Part shown: in pieces, positions 26,785-36,021 of the stretch
Numbering within the stretch: the stretch's first letter is position 1
How the letters are laid out: each line of letters starts with the position of its first letter
Origin: Trebonia sp963785645
Lineage (GTDB): Bacteria > Actinomycetota > Actinomycetes > Streptosporangiales > Streptosporangiaceae
Length of the DNA stretch: 64,000 bases
Direction: 5' to 3'
Assembly (NCBI GenBank): GCA_963785645.1
Contig: CAWAWG010000001.1
Span: 62,001 to 126,000 of the forward strand
The notes under the pieces: generated by a model
Seen by the model: only the letters and a program-made list of their open reading frames with translations
Database searches by the model: none
What the model was told of the DNA's origin: nothing
Position numbers and translations under genes: made by a program

Positions 26785-28365
26785 ATGGGTGTCGGCTTGA
26801 CGTATCGGGGAAGTCACGCATTCCGGCGTATCGACAGTGGCAAATTCTTTGGCCGCTCAATCGAGGCCCAAAGGCTCAGCTCGCTGTGGCTGCAGAATCG
26901 CCTGACATTCCTTTCCGGTCCGGCCGGTATCGGCAAGACATCCTTGCTTGAGGCCGGCGTCCTGCCAATAGTCAACGGGAATAGGGTCGACCTGTTGCCG
27001 GTAGGACGCTTTTCTCGGGGCGCGAGTTCACCGATCGTCCCCCCGGGGCAGCACACGCCGTACACCCTCGCGCTGCTCCGTTCATGGTCTGATTCTGTCG
27101 CCTCGCTCCGGTTGACCCCCTTCACCGTGGACGAGTTCATCGCCATGCGGGCGCGGCGGCTTGATCCCTCGGTCCCGGTCCTTGCCGCCATCGATGGGGC
27201 CGACGACCTGACTGCCGGGCCGCAGTCGCGGCGTGCCCAGCGTCATCGCTTCCTGCGCGAGCTGGCCGACGCCCTGGAGCATCCGGCCCTGCACCTGCTC
27301 ATCTGCGTCCGGGACGAGGCACTGCCCCGGTTTGCCGACGAGCTTGGCGAGGGAGCGCACCTCCGGCTGGCCGCACTAGAGCCGGAACAGGCGCGAATGG
27401 CGGTCGCCGGGCCCGGCGGTTTCGATCAGCGGGCGGCCGAAGACCTGGTCGAGGCCATCCGGACCATCCATTTCAGCGATGGCAACGGCAGCGAACGTCA
27501 CCTGGTCGCCGATCTGGTGGAGCCGGCGCTGCTGCAGATCGCCTGCTCGTCGCTGTGGGAACTGCTGCCTAGCCGCACCACGATGATCACCCGCCGGGAG
27601 CTGCGGCGGCGGCGCGGCCAGGTCGACCATGCCCTGTCCGCGCACTGCGCCGCCGCCATCTCGACCGTGGCGGACGTCCATCGCGTGCCCGCCGAGGCGC
27701 TGAGATCGTGGCTCCTGACCACCTTTGCCGGCACCGGCAGCAGCCGGGAGGCGGTCGAGGGGACGGCGAGGACCGCAGGCCAGCCGAATACCGTGCCCCG
27801 CGCGCTCGAGGACCGTCACCTGCTCCGGGCCGGGGGCGGGCTCCCCGCGGGGACCAGGTCCTACCACCTCGTCAGCGACCGGCTCATCGAGCCGATCCGG
27901 CACGCCCAGCGAGACGTGCCGTCAGGAAATGATCCGGATGAATACCTGCAAGCCGCGGAACGCGCGCTGACCATGGGCGATAACACGCTGGCGGTGCGGT
28001 ATGCGGAGCTTGCCCAGCTCGCGGCGGCGGAAGACAATCTCATACTTCACGGGAAGGCGCGGTCGCTGCTCGGCAATCTCGCCCGCGCCGAAAATGATCT
28101 GCGCCGGGCCGAGGAGCATTACCGTGCTGCTCTCGACCTGTTTGAAGCGGCGATGGAATACGCCACGGTGGCGCTGATCCTAGCGGCGATAGGCCGTACT
28201 CTGATCGCGCGCGGCGAGTTGGATGCCGGGGTGGAAATGCTGCATGCGGCCGTCCGGCGGCGGCCGGCCGATATGATCATTCAAACGGAGTTCTCCGCGG
28301 CCGTCCAGGAACTCATCTGGCAACTGCCCAATGGAAATGACAAGCCGGGGATCTCACCCGCCTGA
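26785..28365 (+). CDS. STAND-type P-loop NTPase with C-terminal TPRs
   Basis: About 526 aa, starting 21 bases after the precursor peptide, so probably one operon. The start (ATG 26785) has a poor ribosome site; TTG 26798 is out of frame, and translation may be coupled. N-terminal FFGRSIEAQRLSSLW leads to Walker A FLSGPAGIGKTSL and Walker B-like VLAAIDGADDL, with the nSTAND1-like segments HLLICVRDEALPRFADEL and LAALEPEQARMAV. Then a winged-helix-like region and TPR-type helices (AERALTMGDNTLAVRYAELAQ, GNLARAENDLRRAEEHYRAALDLFE). Such proteins act as ATP-driven sensors or scaffolds. The 3' end overlaps tail-to-tail by 12 bases with the next gene. Confidence 0.8.
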   Translation: MGVGLTYRGSHAFRRIDSGKFFGRSIEAQRLSSLWLQNRLTFLSGPAGIGKTSLLEAGVLPIVNGNRVDLLPVGRFSRGASSPIVPPGQHTPYTLALLRSWSDSVASLRLTPFTVDEFIAMRARRLDPSVPVLAAIDGADDLTAGPQSRRAQRHRFLRELADALEHPALHLLICVRDEALPRFADELGEGAHLRLAALEPEQARMAVAGPGGFDQRAAEDLVEAIRTIHFSDGNGSERHLVADLVEPALLQIACSSLWELLPSRTTMITRRELRRRRGQVDHALSAHCAAAISTVADVHRVPAEALRSWLLTTFAGTGSSREAVEGTARTAGQPNTVPRALEDRHLLRAGGGLPAGTRSYHLVSDRLIEPIRHAQRDVPSGNDPDEYLQAAERALTMGDNTLAVRYAELAQLAAAEDNLILHGKARSLLGNLARAENDLRRAEEHYRAALDLFEAAMEYATVALILAAIGRTLIARGELDAGVEMLHAAVRRRPADMIIQTEFSAAVQELIWQLPNGNDKPGISPA

Positions 28366-30174
28366 ACTCTTTCTCCGCGCCGCGCCCAGGTTGCGGCGGC
28401 TGACCGCCGTGTCCGGATGGCCGGTGCCGAGCACCCTGGTGCGGAGCCTGACAACCTCGTCAAGCTCCGCCTCGGCCTCGCTGATCCGGCCTAGCTGGGT
28501 GAGCACCACCCCGAGGTTGTTGCGGGTGGTGAGCACGCTGGGATGCTCCGCGCCCAGCGTCATGGTCCGGAGGTTCAAGACCATCCGGTACTGCTCCTCG
28601 GCTTCGGTCAGCCTGTCCTGCGCGTGCAGCACCACCGCCAGGTTGTGGCGACTGGTCAGCGTCTCAGGGTGCTCCGCACCGACGGTTGCCGTGCGCCGGG
28701 CGAGGATAGCGCGGTACTCGGCCTCGGCATCGGGCAGTTTGCCGGTGGCATGCAGCACTACGGCGAGATCGCTGCGTCGGGACAAGGTGACTGCCGCGTC
28801 GGGGCCCTCGACCTGACGCAGCCGGGTGTAGGCCGACCGGAACCCCGCCTCCGCGAGCTCGGGTCGCCCCTGGGACCATGCGGTCGCCGCGATGACGACC
28901 GCGTCCGCGGGTCCGGCGAACCGAAGCGCGGCCCGGACCGTTGGCTCCGGTACCGGCCGGACCTGTTCCCGCGTCCGCACGTCGACCAGGTAGTCGAACA
29001 CATGGTAGGAGTCGTCGCCGGCCGGCCACAGCAGTGAACTGGCGGAGTCTCGGAGCAGCGTGGCCCACGCCAGTGCGTCCTCGGCCAGTTCCGGTCGAAG
29101 CATCGAGCCGCCCCGCTGTTCCAGGTACTGGTCACTCAGCTCGGCCAGCAGCGTTCCCGGCAGCGGCGCGGCGAACCCGGCGCGGCGGCAGTCCACGGCC
29201 GCGGTGACGAGAGCGGCACCGCGCGGGTGCTCACCGCGCTCCCATGCGTCGTCCCACTCGGTACGCAGCTGCGGCCCGCTCGACAGGTACTCGGCCACCC
29301 CGTAGCGGTCGGCGTGCCTGAGCGCGTCGGCGAGGCGCGAGTCCCGTGCGGCGAGCGGGAGGGCACGCGATCGTTCAGCTTCGCTGAACTCGCGGGCAAC
29401 GACGATCCGCTTTTCGACCAGGTCAAGCACGGCCCGGCCGTCTCGCATTAACTGGTCGCCGGCCGGGCTCTGCGATATCCGGATCAGCCGGCTTTCCTCG
29501 GTGGCGCGCAGTGTCGCCAGGACAACCTGATGACGTCCCTGCTCGGCCAGTAGCCCGTAAATGGTCTTGCTGGTGACCGCGCCCGCCCCCAGGAAACGCT
29601 CCAGGCTGTCAAGCCACAGCACGCAGTCACCGGTGCCGCGCGCCGCCGTCAGCGCCGCTGGTATGTCCTTGGCGCTGTCCGGCGCGATAAGGGTATGACC
29701 AGGCAGCACCGCCTGGACGGCTTCGTAGCCGGTACGCGTCTTGCCCGCGGCCGCCGGGCCGACGAGCAGGATGAAGCGGCTGCTCGTCAGCGCCCGGCGC
29801 AGTTCCGGATCGATGTCACGCGGCACGTAGGGCGGGACCTGGCCGTCCTGGCCGTCCTGGTCGCCCGCCGGGCCGGAACGCGGGGCCGCGTGCACACCCA
29901 TGCCGACCGGATTAACGATGCTCCCCACGAGCGGCGGCTTGCCGGCCGGCATGAGGATACCGCGATCCAGTTCACTGTTAACCTGGCGGCGCCGGTCAAG
30001 CGCGGCATTTATTAGCGGCTGCACGATCCCCGCACCGAACAGGGCAATCGCCGCACCCGCCGCCGACGCGCGTACGCCCCAGTTCGCCGACCTGACGGCA
30101 TTCAGCGCCGCGGCTGTCGCCACCAGGCAGATTCCGGTCAGGATCAAGATCAGCGTGGTCTTGCGGCGCGCCAT
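28354..30174 (-). CDS. Membrane-anchored P-loop NTPase with kinesin-light-chain-type TPRs
   Basis: Protein of 606 aa. Two N-terminal membrane helices (LILILTGICLVATAAALNAV and SAAGAAIALFGAGIVQPLIN) anchor a cytosolic body. Walker A is LLVGPAAAGKTRTGYEA, Walker B-like CVLWLDSLERFLG. The middle carries a long all-alpha region. The C-terminus has 42-residue TPRs of the kinesin-light-chain kind, e.g. RTATVGAEHPETLTSRHNLA and its repeats. It lies on the strand opposite to the precursor operon and divergent from the radical SAM gene. The same TPR type occurs in the FxsT-like protein. Role in the RiPP system unknown; membrane sensing or signalling is a guess. Confidence 0.8.
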   Translation of the reverse strand: MARRKTTLILILTGICLVATAAALNAVRSANWGVRASAAGAAIALFGAGIVQPLINAALDRRRQVNSELDRGILMPAGKPPLVGSIVNPVGMGVHAAPRSGPAGDQDGQDGQVPPYVPRDIDPELRRALTSSRFILLVGPAAAGKTRTGYEAVQAVLPGHTLIAPDSAKDIPAALTAARGTGDCVLWLDSLERFLGAGAVTSKTIYGLLAEQGRHQVVLATLRATEESRLIRISQSPAGDQLMRDGRAVLDLVEKRIVVAREFSEAERSRALPLAARDSRLADALRHADRYGVAEYLSSGPQLRTEWDDAWERGEHPRGAALVTAAVDCRRAGFAAPLPGTLLAELSDQYLEQRGGSMLRPELAEDALAWATLLRDSASSLLWPAGDDSYHVFDYLVDVRTREQVRPVPEPTVRAALRFAGPADAVVIAATAWSQGRPELAEAGFRSAYTRLRQVEGPDAAVTLSRRSDLAVVLHATGKLPDAEAEYRAILARRTATVGAEHPETLTSRHNLAVVLHAQDRLTEAEEQYRMVLNLRTMTLGAEHPSVLTTRNNLGVVLTQLGRISEAEAELDEVVRLRTRVLGTGHPDTAVSRRNLGAARRKSSGG

Positions 30175-30265
30175 AGCTCACTTCCTCGTGATCAGAACCT
30201 CATTCAATACTAGCGATGACCCGGCATTTCCTGCGGTGCGACGCTAGGCGTGGTTGAATTCCCTC
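30175..30265. promoter_or_regulatory. Divergent promoter gap inside the RiPP locus
   Basis: 91 bases between the starts of the membrane NTPase (-) and the radical SAM gene (+), relatively AT-rich (e.g. AACCTCATTCAATACTAGCG). It must hold both promoters, but no clear consensus or palindrome was identified. Confidence 0.4.
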
Positions 30266-31441
30266 ATGCGAGGAGATTGGGCGGCAGTCCCATTTCGGGA
30301 ATTCGTTCTCAAAATTCATAGCCGGTGCGACCTGGCCTGTGATTATTGCTATCTGTACGCGATGGCCGATCATTCCTGGCGGTCTCAGCCCATGCGGATG
30401 TCGTCGGCCATCGTCGCGCAGGCCGCCGCCAGGATAGCCGAGCACGCCCGGCGGCACCGCCTCGCCGAGGTCACGGTGGTGCTGCACGGCGGGGAGCCGC
30501 TGCTCGCCGGGCCGGACCTCATCACGGAGACAGTAGGCGCGGTTCGCGCCGCGGCGGGGGGCGCTATTACCGTCAACTGCCACATCCAGACCAACGGGGT
30601 GCGCCTCGACGAGGAGTACCTCTCGCTGTTCAGCCGCCTTGGCGTCGGGGTGGGCGTCAGCCTTGACGGGGATCAGGCCGCACAGGACAGGCACCGCAAG
30701 TTCGCTGACGGACGTGGAAGTCATCGCAGCGTCAGCGAAGGGCTCGCGCTGCTGTCCGCACCGCGGTACCGGCACCTGTTCAACGGTCTGCTCAGCGTCG
30801 TGGACCTGCGCAACGACCCGCTGGCGACGTATGAGGCGCTCCTGCGCTACGACCCGCCGAAGATCGATTTTCTGCTGCCGCACGGCACCTGGGAAGATCC
30901 TCCTCCGCAGCGGACGGCGGACCCGGCGGCGACACCGTACGCGGACTGGCTCATCCCTGTCTTCGATGCCTGGTACCGCGACCCGCGGACCCAGGTGCGG
31001 TTCTTTGCCGAGATAGTCCGGGCGCTGCTCGGGGGCATCTCATCGACCGAGAGCGTCGGGCTCGCGCCGACAGCCTTTGTGGTAATCGCTACCGACGGCT
31101 CGGTGGAGCAGGTGGACAGCCTGAAGGCGACCTACCACGGGGCGTCCCATACCGGACTGCACATAACCCGGGATTCATTGGATGCCGCGCTGCTATTGCC
31201 GGAGTTTGCCACCCGGCAGATGGGCCTCAAAGGCTTGTGTGCCGAATGTCAGGAATGTCGGATAAGGCTGGTTTGTGGGGGCGGGCTATACGCGCACCGC
31301 TATAGGTCGGCGTCAGGATTCGCTAACCCCTCTGTCTACTGTTCCGATTTGATGCGCCTCATCGACCACATACGCCACACTGTGGAGGCTGACATCAATA
31401 ATCGGCTGTCAGGACATGCGAGGGTGCAGAATGCACATTAA
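30266..31441 (+). CDS. fxsB: FxsB-family radical SAM/SPASM peptide maturase
   Basis: Protein of 391 aa from ATG 30266 (TTG 30254 in frame upstream). Residues 10-30 contain VLKIHSRCDLACDYCYLYAM, the radical SAM CxxxCxxC for the SAM-bound 4Fe-4S cluster. VVLHGGEPLL and SLDGDQAAQDRHR are the SAM-binding and GV/SLDG motifs. The C-terminal SPASM region GLCAECQECRIRLVCGGGLY with a later Cys in YCSDL binds auxiliary clusters. This layout (PFREFVLK start, HGGEPLL) is that of FxsB enzymes that form cyclophane crosslinks in RiPP precursors. FxsB proteins are often fused to an HExxH domain; here that domain is the next gene, overlapping by 11 bases. Confidence 0.9.
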   Translation: MRGDWAAVPFREFVLKIHSRCDLACDYCYLYAMADHSWRSQPMRMSSAIVAQAAARIAEHARRHRLAEVTVVLHGGEPLLAGPDLITETVGAVRAAAGGAITVNCHIQTNGVRLDEEYLSLFSRLGVGVGVSLDGDQAAQDRHRKFADGRGSHRSVSEGLALLSAPRYRHLFNGLLSVVDLRNDPLATYEALLRYDPPKIDFLLPHGTWEDPPPQRTADPAATPYADWLIPVFDAWYRDPRTQVRFFAEIVRALLGGISSTESVGLAPTAFVVIATDGSVEQVDSLKATYHGASHTGLHITRDSLDAALLLPEFATRQMGLKGLCAECQECRIRLVCGGGLYAHRYRSASGFANPSVYCSDLMRLIDHIRHTVEADINNRLSGHARVQNAH

Positions 31442-32697
31442 CTACCATCGGCTGTCCGCCGAGCACATAGCCGCACTGGCGACGGGCGCCGGCAGCGCCG
31501 GGGCCGTCGATGTGCTCCGCCGGTCACAGCACAGCAAGCACGTACTGCTTTTGCGCGCGATCGCGGACGTGTCCCCGGCCGTCGCGGAGGCCTGGAACCT
31601 GCTGGCCCGCGTGCAGCGAGAGAACGCGGAGGCGGCGGCCGACGTTGTGCGGTACCCCGCCGTCGGGGCGTGGGCCTACCGCACCGTCCTGGCTTTGCAC
31701 GGCGGCCCCGGGCACCCCGGTGCGACACCAGACGGGCTGGCCGCCGTCGCCGTGGCCGCCGCGGTCAAGGCCGGGACGCCGGCCGAACTCGACGTGCCTG
31801 TCCGCGGCGGGCGGCTGACCCTGCCCTCCATTGGCGCGGCCGAACTGCCCGCTGCCGACACGGCGACCGTGCTGGTAACGCGGGAGGGGACCATCCAGGT
31901 CCGCGGCGGCGGCAACTGCCTCACGATTCCGCGAGACCGGCGCCCAGTGCCCGGCTGGCGGCCGCTGCGCCCGGTGCTGCCCGGACTGGTCGTGGACGAC
32001 TACGATCCCTTCCGCATGCCGGCGGCACCGCACGTTGCGACGGTTTCCGATCTCGGTCCCTGGCGTCTCGCGTTCGCCGACGCGCGGGCGTTGCTGCGCC
32101 GGCACCACCCGGAGGTCGCGGCCGAGGTGGAGGCCTTGGTCACGGTGGTGGTGCCGCTCGGCCAACCGCAGCACGGACAGGTCAGCTCCAGTTCACCCGA
32201 GACGTTCGGCGCCATAGCGATGTCCGAGCCGCCCGATCCCGTCGACCTCGCCGCGACGCTCGCCCACGAGACACAGCACATGAAGCTGTCTGCGGTGCTC
32301 GACCTGGTCCGGCTGATCGAGACGGATGACGGAACTCGCTACTATGCCCCGTGGCGGGAGGATCCGAGGCCGGCCAGCGGACTGCTGCAGGGAGCGTACG
32401 CATTCCTCGGCGTGACCGCGTTCTGGCGGAGGCAACGCCATGCGGCCTCGGGGCCGCTCGCGGAGATGGAGTTCGCCCGATGGCGGCACGCCGTCGCCCT
32501 GACGTGCGAAACGCTGCTCACCAGCGGCCAGGCTCACCAGCGACGGCGCGAGGTTTGTCGGCATTATGGCGGAAACGTTGCGGCCATGGCTTGATGAGCC
32601 GGTGACCGGCGAGGCGCAGCGGCAGGCGGACACGGAGAGCGCTTCGCACCTGGTCCGCTGGACGGCGCAGCACGGCCCGGTCCCCGTCTCCGGCTGA
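31431..32697 (+). CDS. HExxH-motif peptide-modifying protein (FxsB partner), likely one frameshift near the 3' end
   Basis: From ATG 31431 the uninterrupted frame stops at 32594 (387 aa). The body matches the HEXXH-motif proteins of FxsB clusters: MHINYHRLSAEHIAALATG, HVLLLRAIADVSP, AWAYRTVLALHGG, the metal motif LAHETQHMKL, and LLQGAYAFLGVTAFWR. Family members have been linked to 2-oxoglutarate-dependent peptide beta-hydroxylation; here it is a homology inference. Past the frame's end, RFVGIMAETLRPWLDEPV in the next frame (to the TGA at 32695-32697) is the expected C-terminus, so one extra base near 32545 (CGGCGCGAGG) probably broke the frame. ATG 31431 lies inside the end of fxsB. Confidence 0.82.
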
Positions 32698-32709
32698 CCG
32701 GGCACCGCG

Positions 32710-35244
32710 TCAGATCTGCGGAGAGTCGAAGTCGAAGTCCAGTCGGCGTCCTTCGGCGGCGACCAGGGTATCGGGGTGGTTGTCGCCGAGGATCAGCCGG
32801 TAACGGGAATGGGTATCGGCGAATAGCCGCTCCGCCTCGGTGGGCTCCCCGACGGCGCGCAGGTCGGATACGAGGTTGGCCGCGCAGCCGAGCGTCAGCG
32901 GGTGCTCGTCTCCGAGCAGAGCGGCCAGCCGCCGCAGTGAGTCCTCGCTGATCGCGCGGGCGCGTTCGTGATCGCCCAGCCTCGCCAGGTCACTGGCCAG
33001 GTTGACCGCCACCGTCAGGGAGTAATGGTGATCCCGGCCAAGCTTGGCGTCCAGGCCGACCAGCGCCCGTTCGTTCAACTCGCGCGCCCGTTCCAGGTGT
33101 CCGTTGACCCGGTAAAGCAGCGCGACATTGCCCACGCAGCCGTGGTAATACGGATGATCGCGGCCGTAGAGAACGCCGTATTGCTCGGTCGCCGCTTCGC
33201 TCAGCGTGAGAGCTTTCACGACCTCGCTGCTCGTGCGCTGAATGTTGGTCAGGCTCACGATCGCCGCCAGCGTCAGCGGCGCGTATTCACCGAAACGCCG
33301 CTGAGCCCGTTCGTAGATGCGCTGCGCGAGTTCTGCCGCGTCCGCATAGGAGACAGCGATTCGACGCAGCGCGATCGAAAGGTCGATCGCGGCCTCCAGG
33401 GTGCGCGGATGGTCCGCGCCCAGGGCCGCGATTCCGTATTCGTAAGCGTCCTGACCGACATCGCGCGCCTCGCTGTAGCTGCCGCACAACCGCAGTGCCC
33501 GCGCAAGTCCGCTCCACGATGGCAGCACTTCCTGGGCCGGGTACTCGGCGGCTCCCTCGCTCCGTAGCCGGTACGTTTCCGCGTACAGGTCGCGAGCCTC
33601 CGGGTACCGGCTGTTCAGCCCGTAATCGACCGCCAGGTTGTTAGCCAGGCGCAGTGTCTGGGCGTGCTCCTCGCCCAGTACTTCGCGATGCGTCTCAAGC
33701 GACCGGGCGTCCAGATCCAGTGCGTCCTCGAAGTCGCCCCGGGCGCGCATGTCCGCGCCAAGTCCGCTCGTCATACCGAGGGTGAAAGGATCGTGATCAC
33801 CGAACGTCCGCCCGGCTACCTGGAGAGTTTCCTGGTCGAGGTTGTACGCATCGCCGTACCGGCCGAGGCTGCGGAGCACGTTCGCCCGCTCGCGCTGCGC
33901 GCGGAGCAGTTGCAGGTCGCCCTCGTCCGTCGACGGACGCCAGGTGCTGATGAAGCGCTCCGCGTAGCTGTCCGCGGCTCCCAGGTCGCCGGAGTTGTAG
34001 AGGTAGCGGATCATGTTGACCGCGAATTGCCGCACCGTCTTGTTCTCTGACAGCTCAAGTTGCGTCGCTGTCGACGACATGTGTGCCACGAGTTCGGCGA
34101 ACCGCGGCCACAGCTTGTCGTCGTCGGGTTCCTGCGGCGCGCCCGTCGCGAGCATCAGGTGCGCCTCGGCCCGGTACCGTTCCTGCTCCTCGGGCGGCAG
34201 GTCATCCCTGAGCAGAGCCTGGATCAGCCGGTGAATGATGATCGTGCGGCCGTCGATCCTGATCAGGGCAAACCGGCCGAGTTCCCTGATCGCCCGGGCC
34301 AGCCGGATCGGATTCGCGAGCAGGTCGCGCAGCGGTGACTCCAGGGCCTGCGCGCCGCGCGGGAAAAGATCGCGCGGGATCGGCTCGGGTCCAAGGAATG
34401 CGCACAACCGGAGCAGCGCGACCGCCTCGGCCTGATAACGCTCGAGGGTCGATACCGAGAGATTCCAGGCGGCGGTCATCGAGAGCGGGTAGTCGGCGGA
34501 CTTGCCTTCCGCCAGGAGGCTGACGGTGTGGTCCTTCAGCAGTCCCAGGTACTCATCGACCGACATGCCGGTTTCTGACTGCAGCGCGGCCGCCTGCTCA
34601 AGTGCCAGCGGGAGGTAGCCGAGCTCTCCGGCCAGTGCGGCCGCGGCGGCCTGATCCAGCTTGGTGCGGATTCGCCGGGTCAGGAAATCGATGCTCTCGT
34701 CTGGCGTGAAGACGTCTACCTGGACGGTCTCGACCACCGATTGCCAGCGGTGGTTGCGTGACGTCACCAGGACGTGGCCCGTCCCGCCCTTGGGGATGAC
34801 GTCGACGAGGTCCTCGGGCTGGTCCGCGTTGTCGAAGATAAGCAGCCAGCGGCCAAATGGATGGCCGCGCCGCAGTGCGTCGAGCACTGCTGTCGCCGCG
34901 CTCTCGATGCCGGAGGCCGTGACGGACGGCAATCCGAGTTGGGGTGCCAGTGCCGCGAGGGACGCGCGGACGAGTGGCGGCTGATCCGCCGGGATCCACC
35001 AGACCAGATCGTAGTCTGATGCGTATCGATAAGCGTATTCGATAGCGACTTGTGTTTTCCCGACACCGCCCATGCCTTGCAAGGCGTGCGGCAGAACGAC
35101 AGTAACCGAGCTGGCAAGACCGTGCCTGAGCTGCACAAGGATGTCTTCGCGGCCAGTGAAGTTTTTGTTCCGTTGCGGGACATTACCCCATACCTGTGGT
35201 ATCCGGCCAGGCGTGCGCTCGGCACCGGAATCAGTCGCCGTCAT
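32710..35244 (-). CDS. fxsT: FxsT-like NB-ARC/TPR protein
   Basis: Protein of 844 aa. It opens with PQVWGNVPQRNKNFTGREDI, the sequence that typically introduces FxSxx-system TPR proteins. NB-ARC ATPase domain follows: Walker A MGGVGKTQVAIEYAYRY, WWIPAD, Walker B LLIFDNADQPEDL, GHVLVTSRNHRW, and the GLPLAL-like motif LGYLPLALEQAAAL. After a winged-helix region (to ~380) there are about ten 42-residue kinesin-light-chain TPRs, e.g. LGEEHAQTLRLANNLAVDYG and LGDNHPDTLVAAEGR at the end. Cytosolic STAND-type switch. It converges on the HExxH gene with 12 bases between stops and closes the RiPP locus on the right. Confidence 0.88.
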   Translation of the reverse strand: MTATDSGAERTPGRIPQVWGNVPQRNKNFTGREDILVQLRHGLASSVTVVLPHALQGMGGVGKTQVAIEYAYRYASDYDLVWWIPADQPPLVRASLAALAPQLGLPSVTASGIESAATAVLDALRRGHPFGRWLLIFDNADQPEDLVDVIPKGGTGHVLVTSRNHRWQSVVETVQVDVFTPDESIDFLTRRIRTKLDQAAAAALAGELGYLPLALEQAAALQSETGMSVDEYLGLLKDHTVSLLAEGKSADYPLSMTAAWNLSVSTLERYQAEAVALLRLCAFLGPEPIPRDLFPRGAQALESPLRDLLANPIRLARAIRELGRFALIRIDGRTIIIHRLIQALLRDDLPPEEQERYRAEAHLMLATGAPQEPDDDKLWPRFAELVAHMSSTATQLELSENKTVRQFAVNMIRYLYNSGDLGAADSYAERFISTWRPSTDEGDLQLLRAQRERANVLRSLGRYGDAYNLDQETLQVAGRTFGDHDPFTLGMTSGLGADMRARGDFEDALDLDARSLETHREVLGEEHAQTLRLANNLAVDYGLNSRYPEARDLYAETYRLRSEGAAEYPAQEVLPSWSGLARALRLCGSYSEARDVGQDAYEYGIAALGADHPRTLEAAIDLSIALRRIAVSYADAAELAQRIYERAQRRFGEYAPLTLAAIVSLTNIQRTSSEVVKALTLSEAATEQYGVLYGRDHPYYHGCVGNVALLYRVNGHLERARELNERALVGLDAKLGRDHHYSLTVAVNLASDLARLGDHERARAISEDSLRRLAALLGDEHPLTLGCAANLVSDLRAVGEPTEAERLFADTHSRYRLILGDNHPDTLVAAEGRRLDFDFDSPQI

Positions 35245-35445
35245 CCATTAATCATAGATCGGCCATAGGTAATATTCCCGTGACTTCGCAGATACATTTA
35301 TGGTCCGCCGTGGGCTCATATACGCGGCAAACGTCCATGATCACGATTCGCGGACGCCCCGGGATGGTGTTTTTCTTCGCGGTCCGCAGACCAGGCGCCA
35401 GCTCGGTGCCCCGGGCCGGCCTGCCGCGTCCCCCTTCCGGCACTA

Positions 35446-35473
35446 CATAAGCATGTGATATAAGTTTCTTATG
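35446..35473 (+). promoter_or_regulatory. Leaderless promoter and MarR-type operator
   Basis: TATAAG at 35459-35464 occupies exactly -12 to -7 relative to the A of ATG 35471, so the transcript probably starts at the start codon. CATAAG (35446-35451) and CTTATG (35468-35473) are complementary and flank the -10, a plausible autoregulatory MarR site. No convincing -35. Confidence 0.55.
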
Positions 35474-35962
35474 GAAAACTCCTCCGGCGACACGGCGCTC
35501 GACGCGCTCGCCGACGCGCTCGCGACCGACCTCGAACGGATCATCGGGCTGTTCCGCTCGCTCAGTCCGGCCCAGGGACTGTCGATGACCGCCGCCGCGA
35601 CGCTCGCCGACATCGAACGTGCGGGTCCGCAGCGGCTCACCCTGCTTGCCGCCCGCGAGGGGGTAACCCAGCCGGCCATGACCCAGCTGATCAGCAGGCT
35701 TGAGGAATCGGGCCTCGTCCGCCGTGAGCCGAGCGCGGAAGACGGGCGGGTCGTGCTTGTCGCGATCACCGACGAGGGCCGGGAGACCCTCGCGCGCCGC
35801 CGGGCCAACCGCAGGGAGCGCCTAGCAGGCATCGTCGCCCGGCTCAGCCCGGAACACCAGGCGGCACTCGCCATCGCGCTGCCCGCGCTCGACGCGCTGG
35901 CCAGCGTCCACCGCGACGACGACCCCGCACGGGCAGACCACGCTAAGGCAAGGGCGCGCTGA
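35471..35962 (+). CDS. MarR-family transcriptional regulator
   Basis: Protein of 163 aa. Dimer helix at the N-terminus, then the winged HTH: LTLLAAREGVTQPAMTQLISRLEESGLVRREPSAEDGRVVLVAITDEGRETL, the MarR recognition helix and wing with conserved Asp-Gly-Arg. A long C-terminal helix and basic tail complete the dimer. An MFS transporter gene follows after 59 bases, a common MarR target. There is no ribosome site, consistent with the leaderless promoter directly upstream; autoregulation is inferred from the CATAAG/CTTATG pair. Confidence 0.92.
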   Translation: MENSSGDTALDALADALATDLERIIGLFRSLSPAQGLSMTAAATLADIERAGPQRLTLLAAREGVTQPAMTQLISRLEESGLVRREPSAEDGRVVLVAITDEGRETLARRRANRRERLAGIVARLSPEHQAALAIALPALDALASVHRDDDPARADHAKARAR

Positions 35963-36021
35963 GTGATCACACCGGATCGAGCTTCGCAGGCAAACCCGCA
36001 GTACTAAGGAGTGCACTTCCG

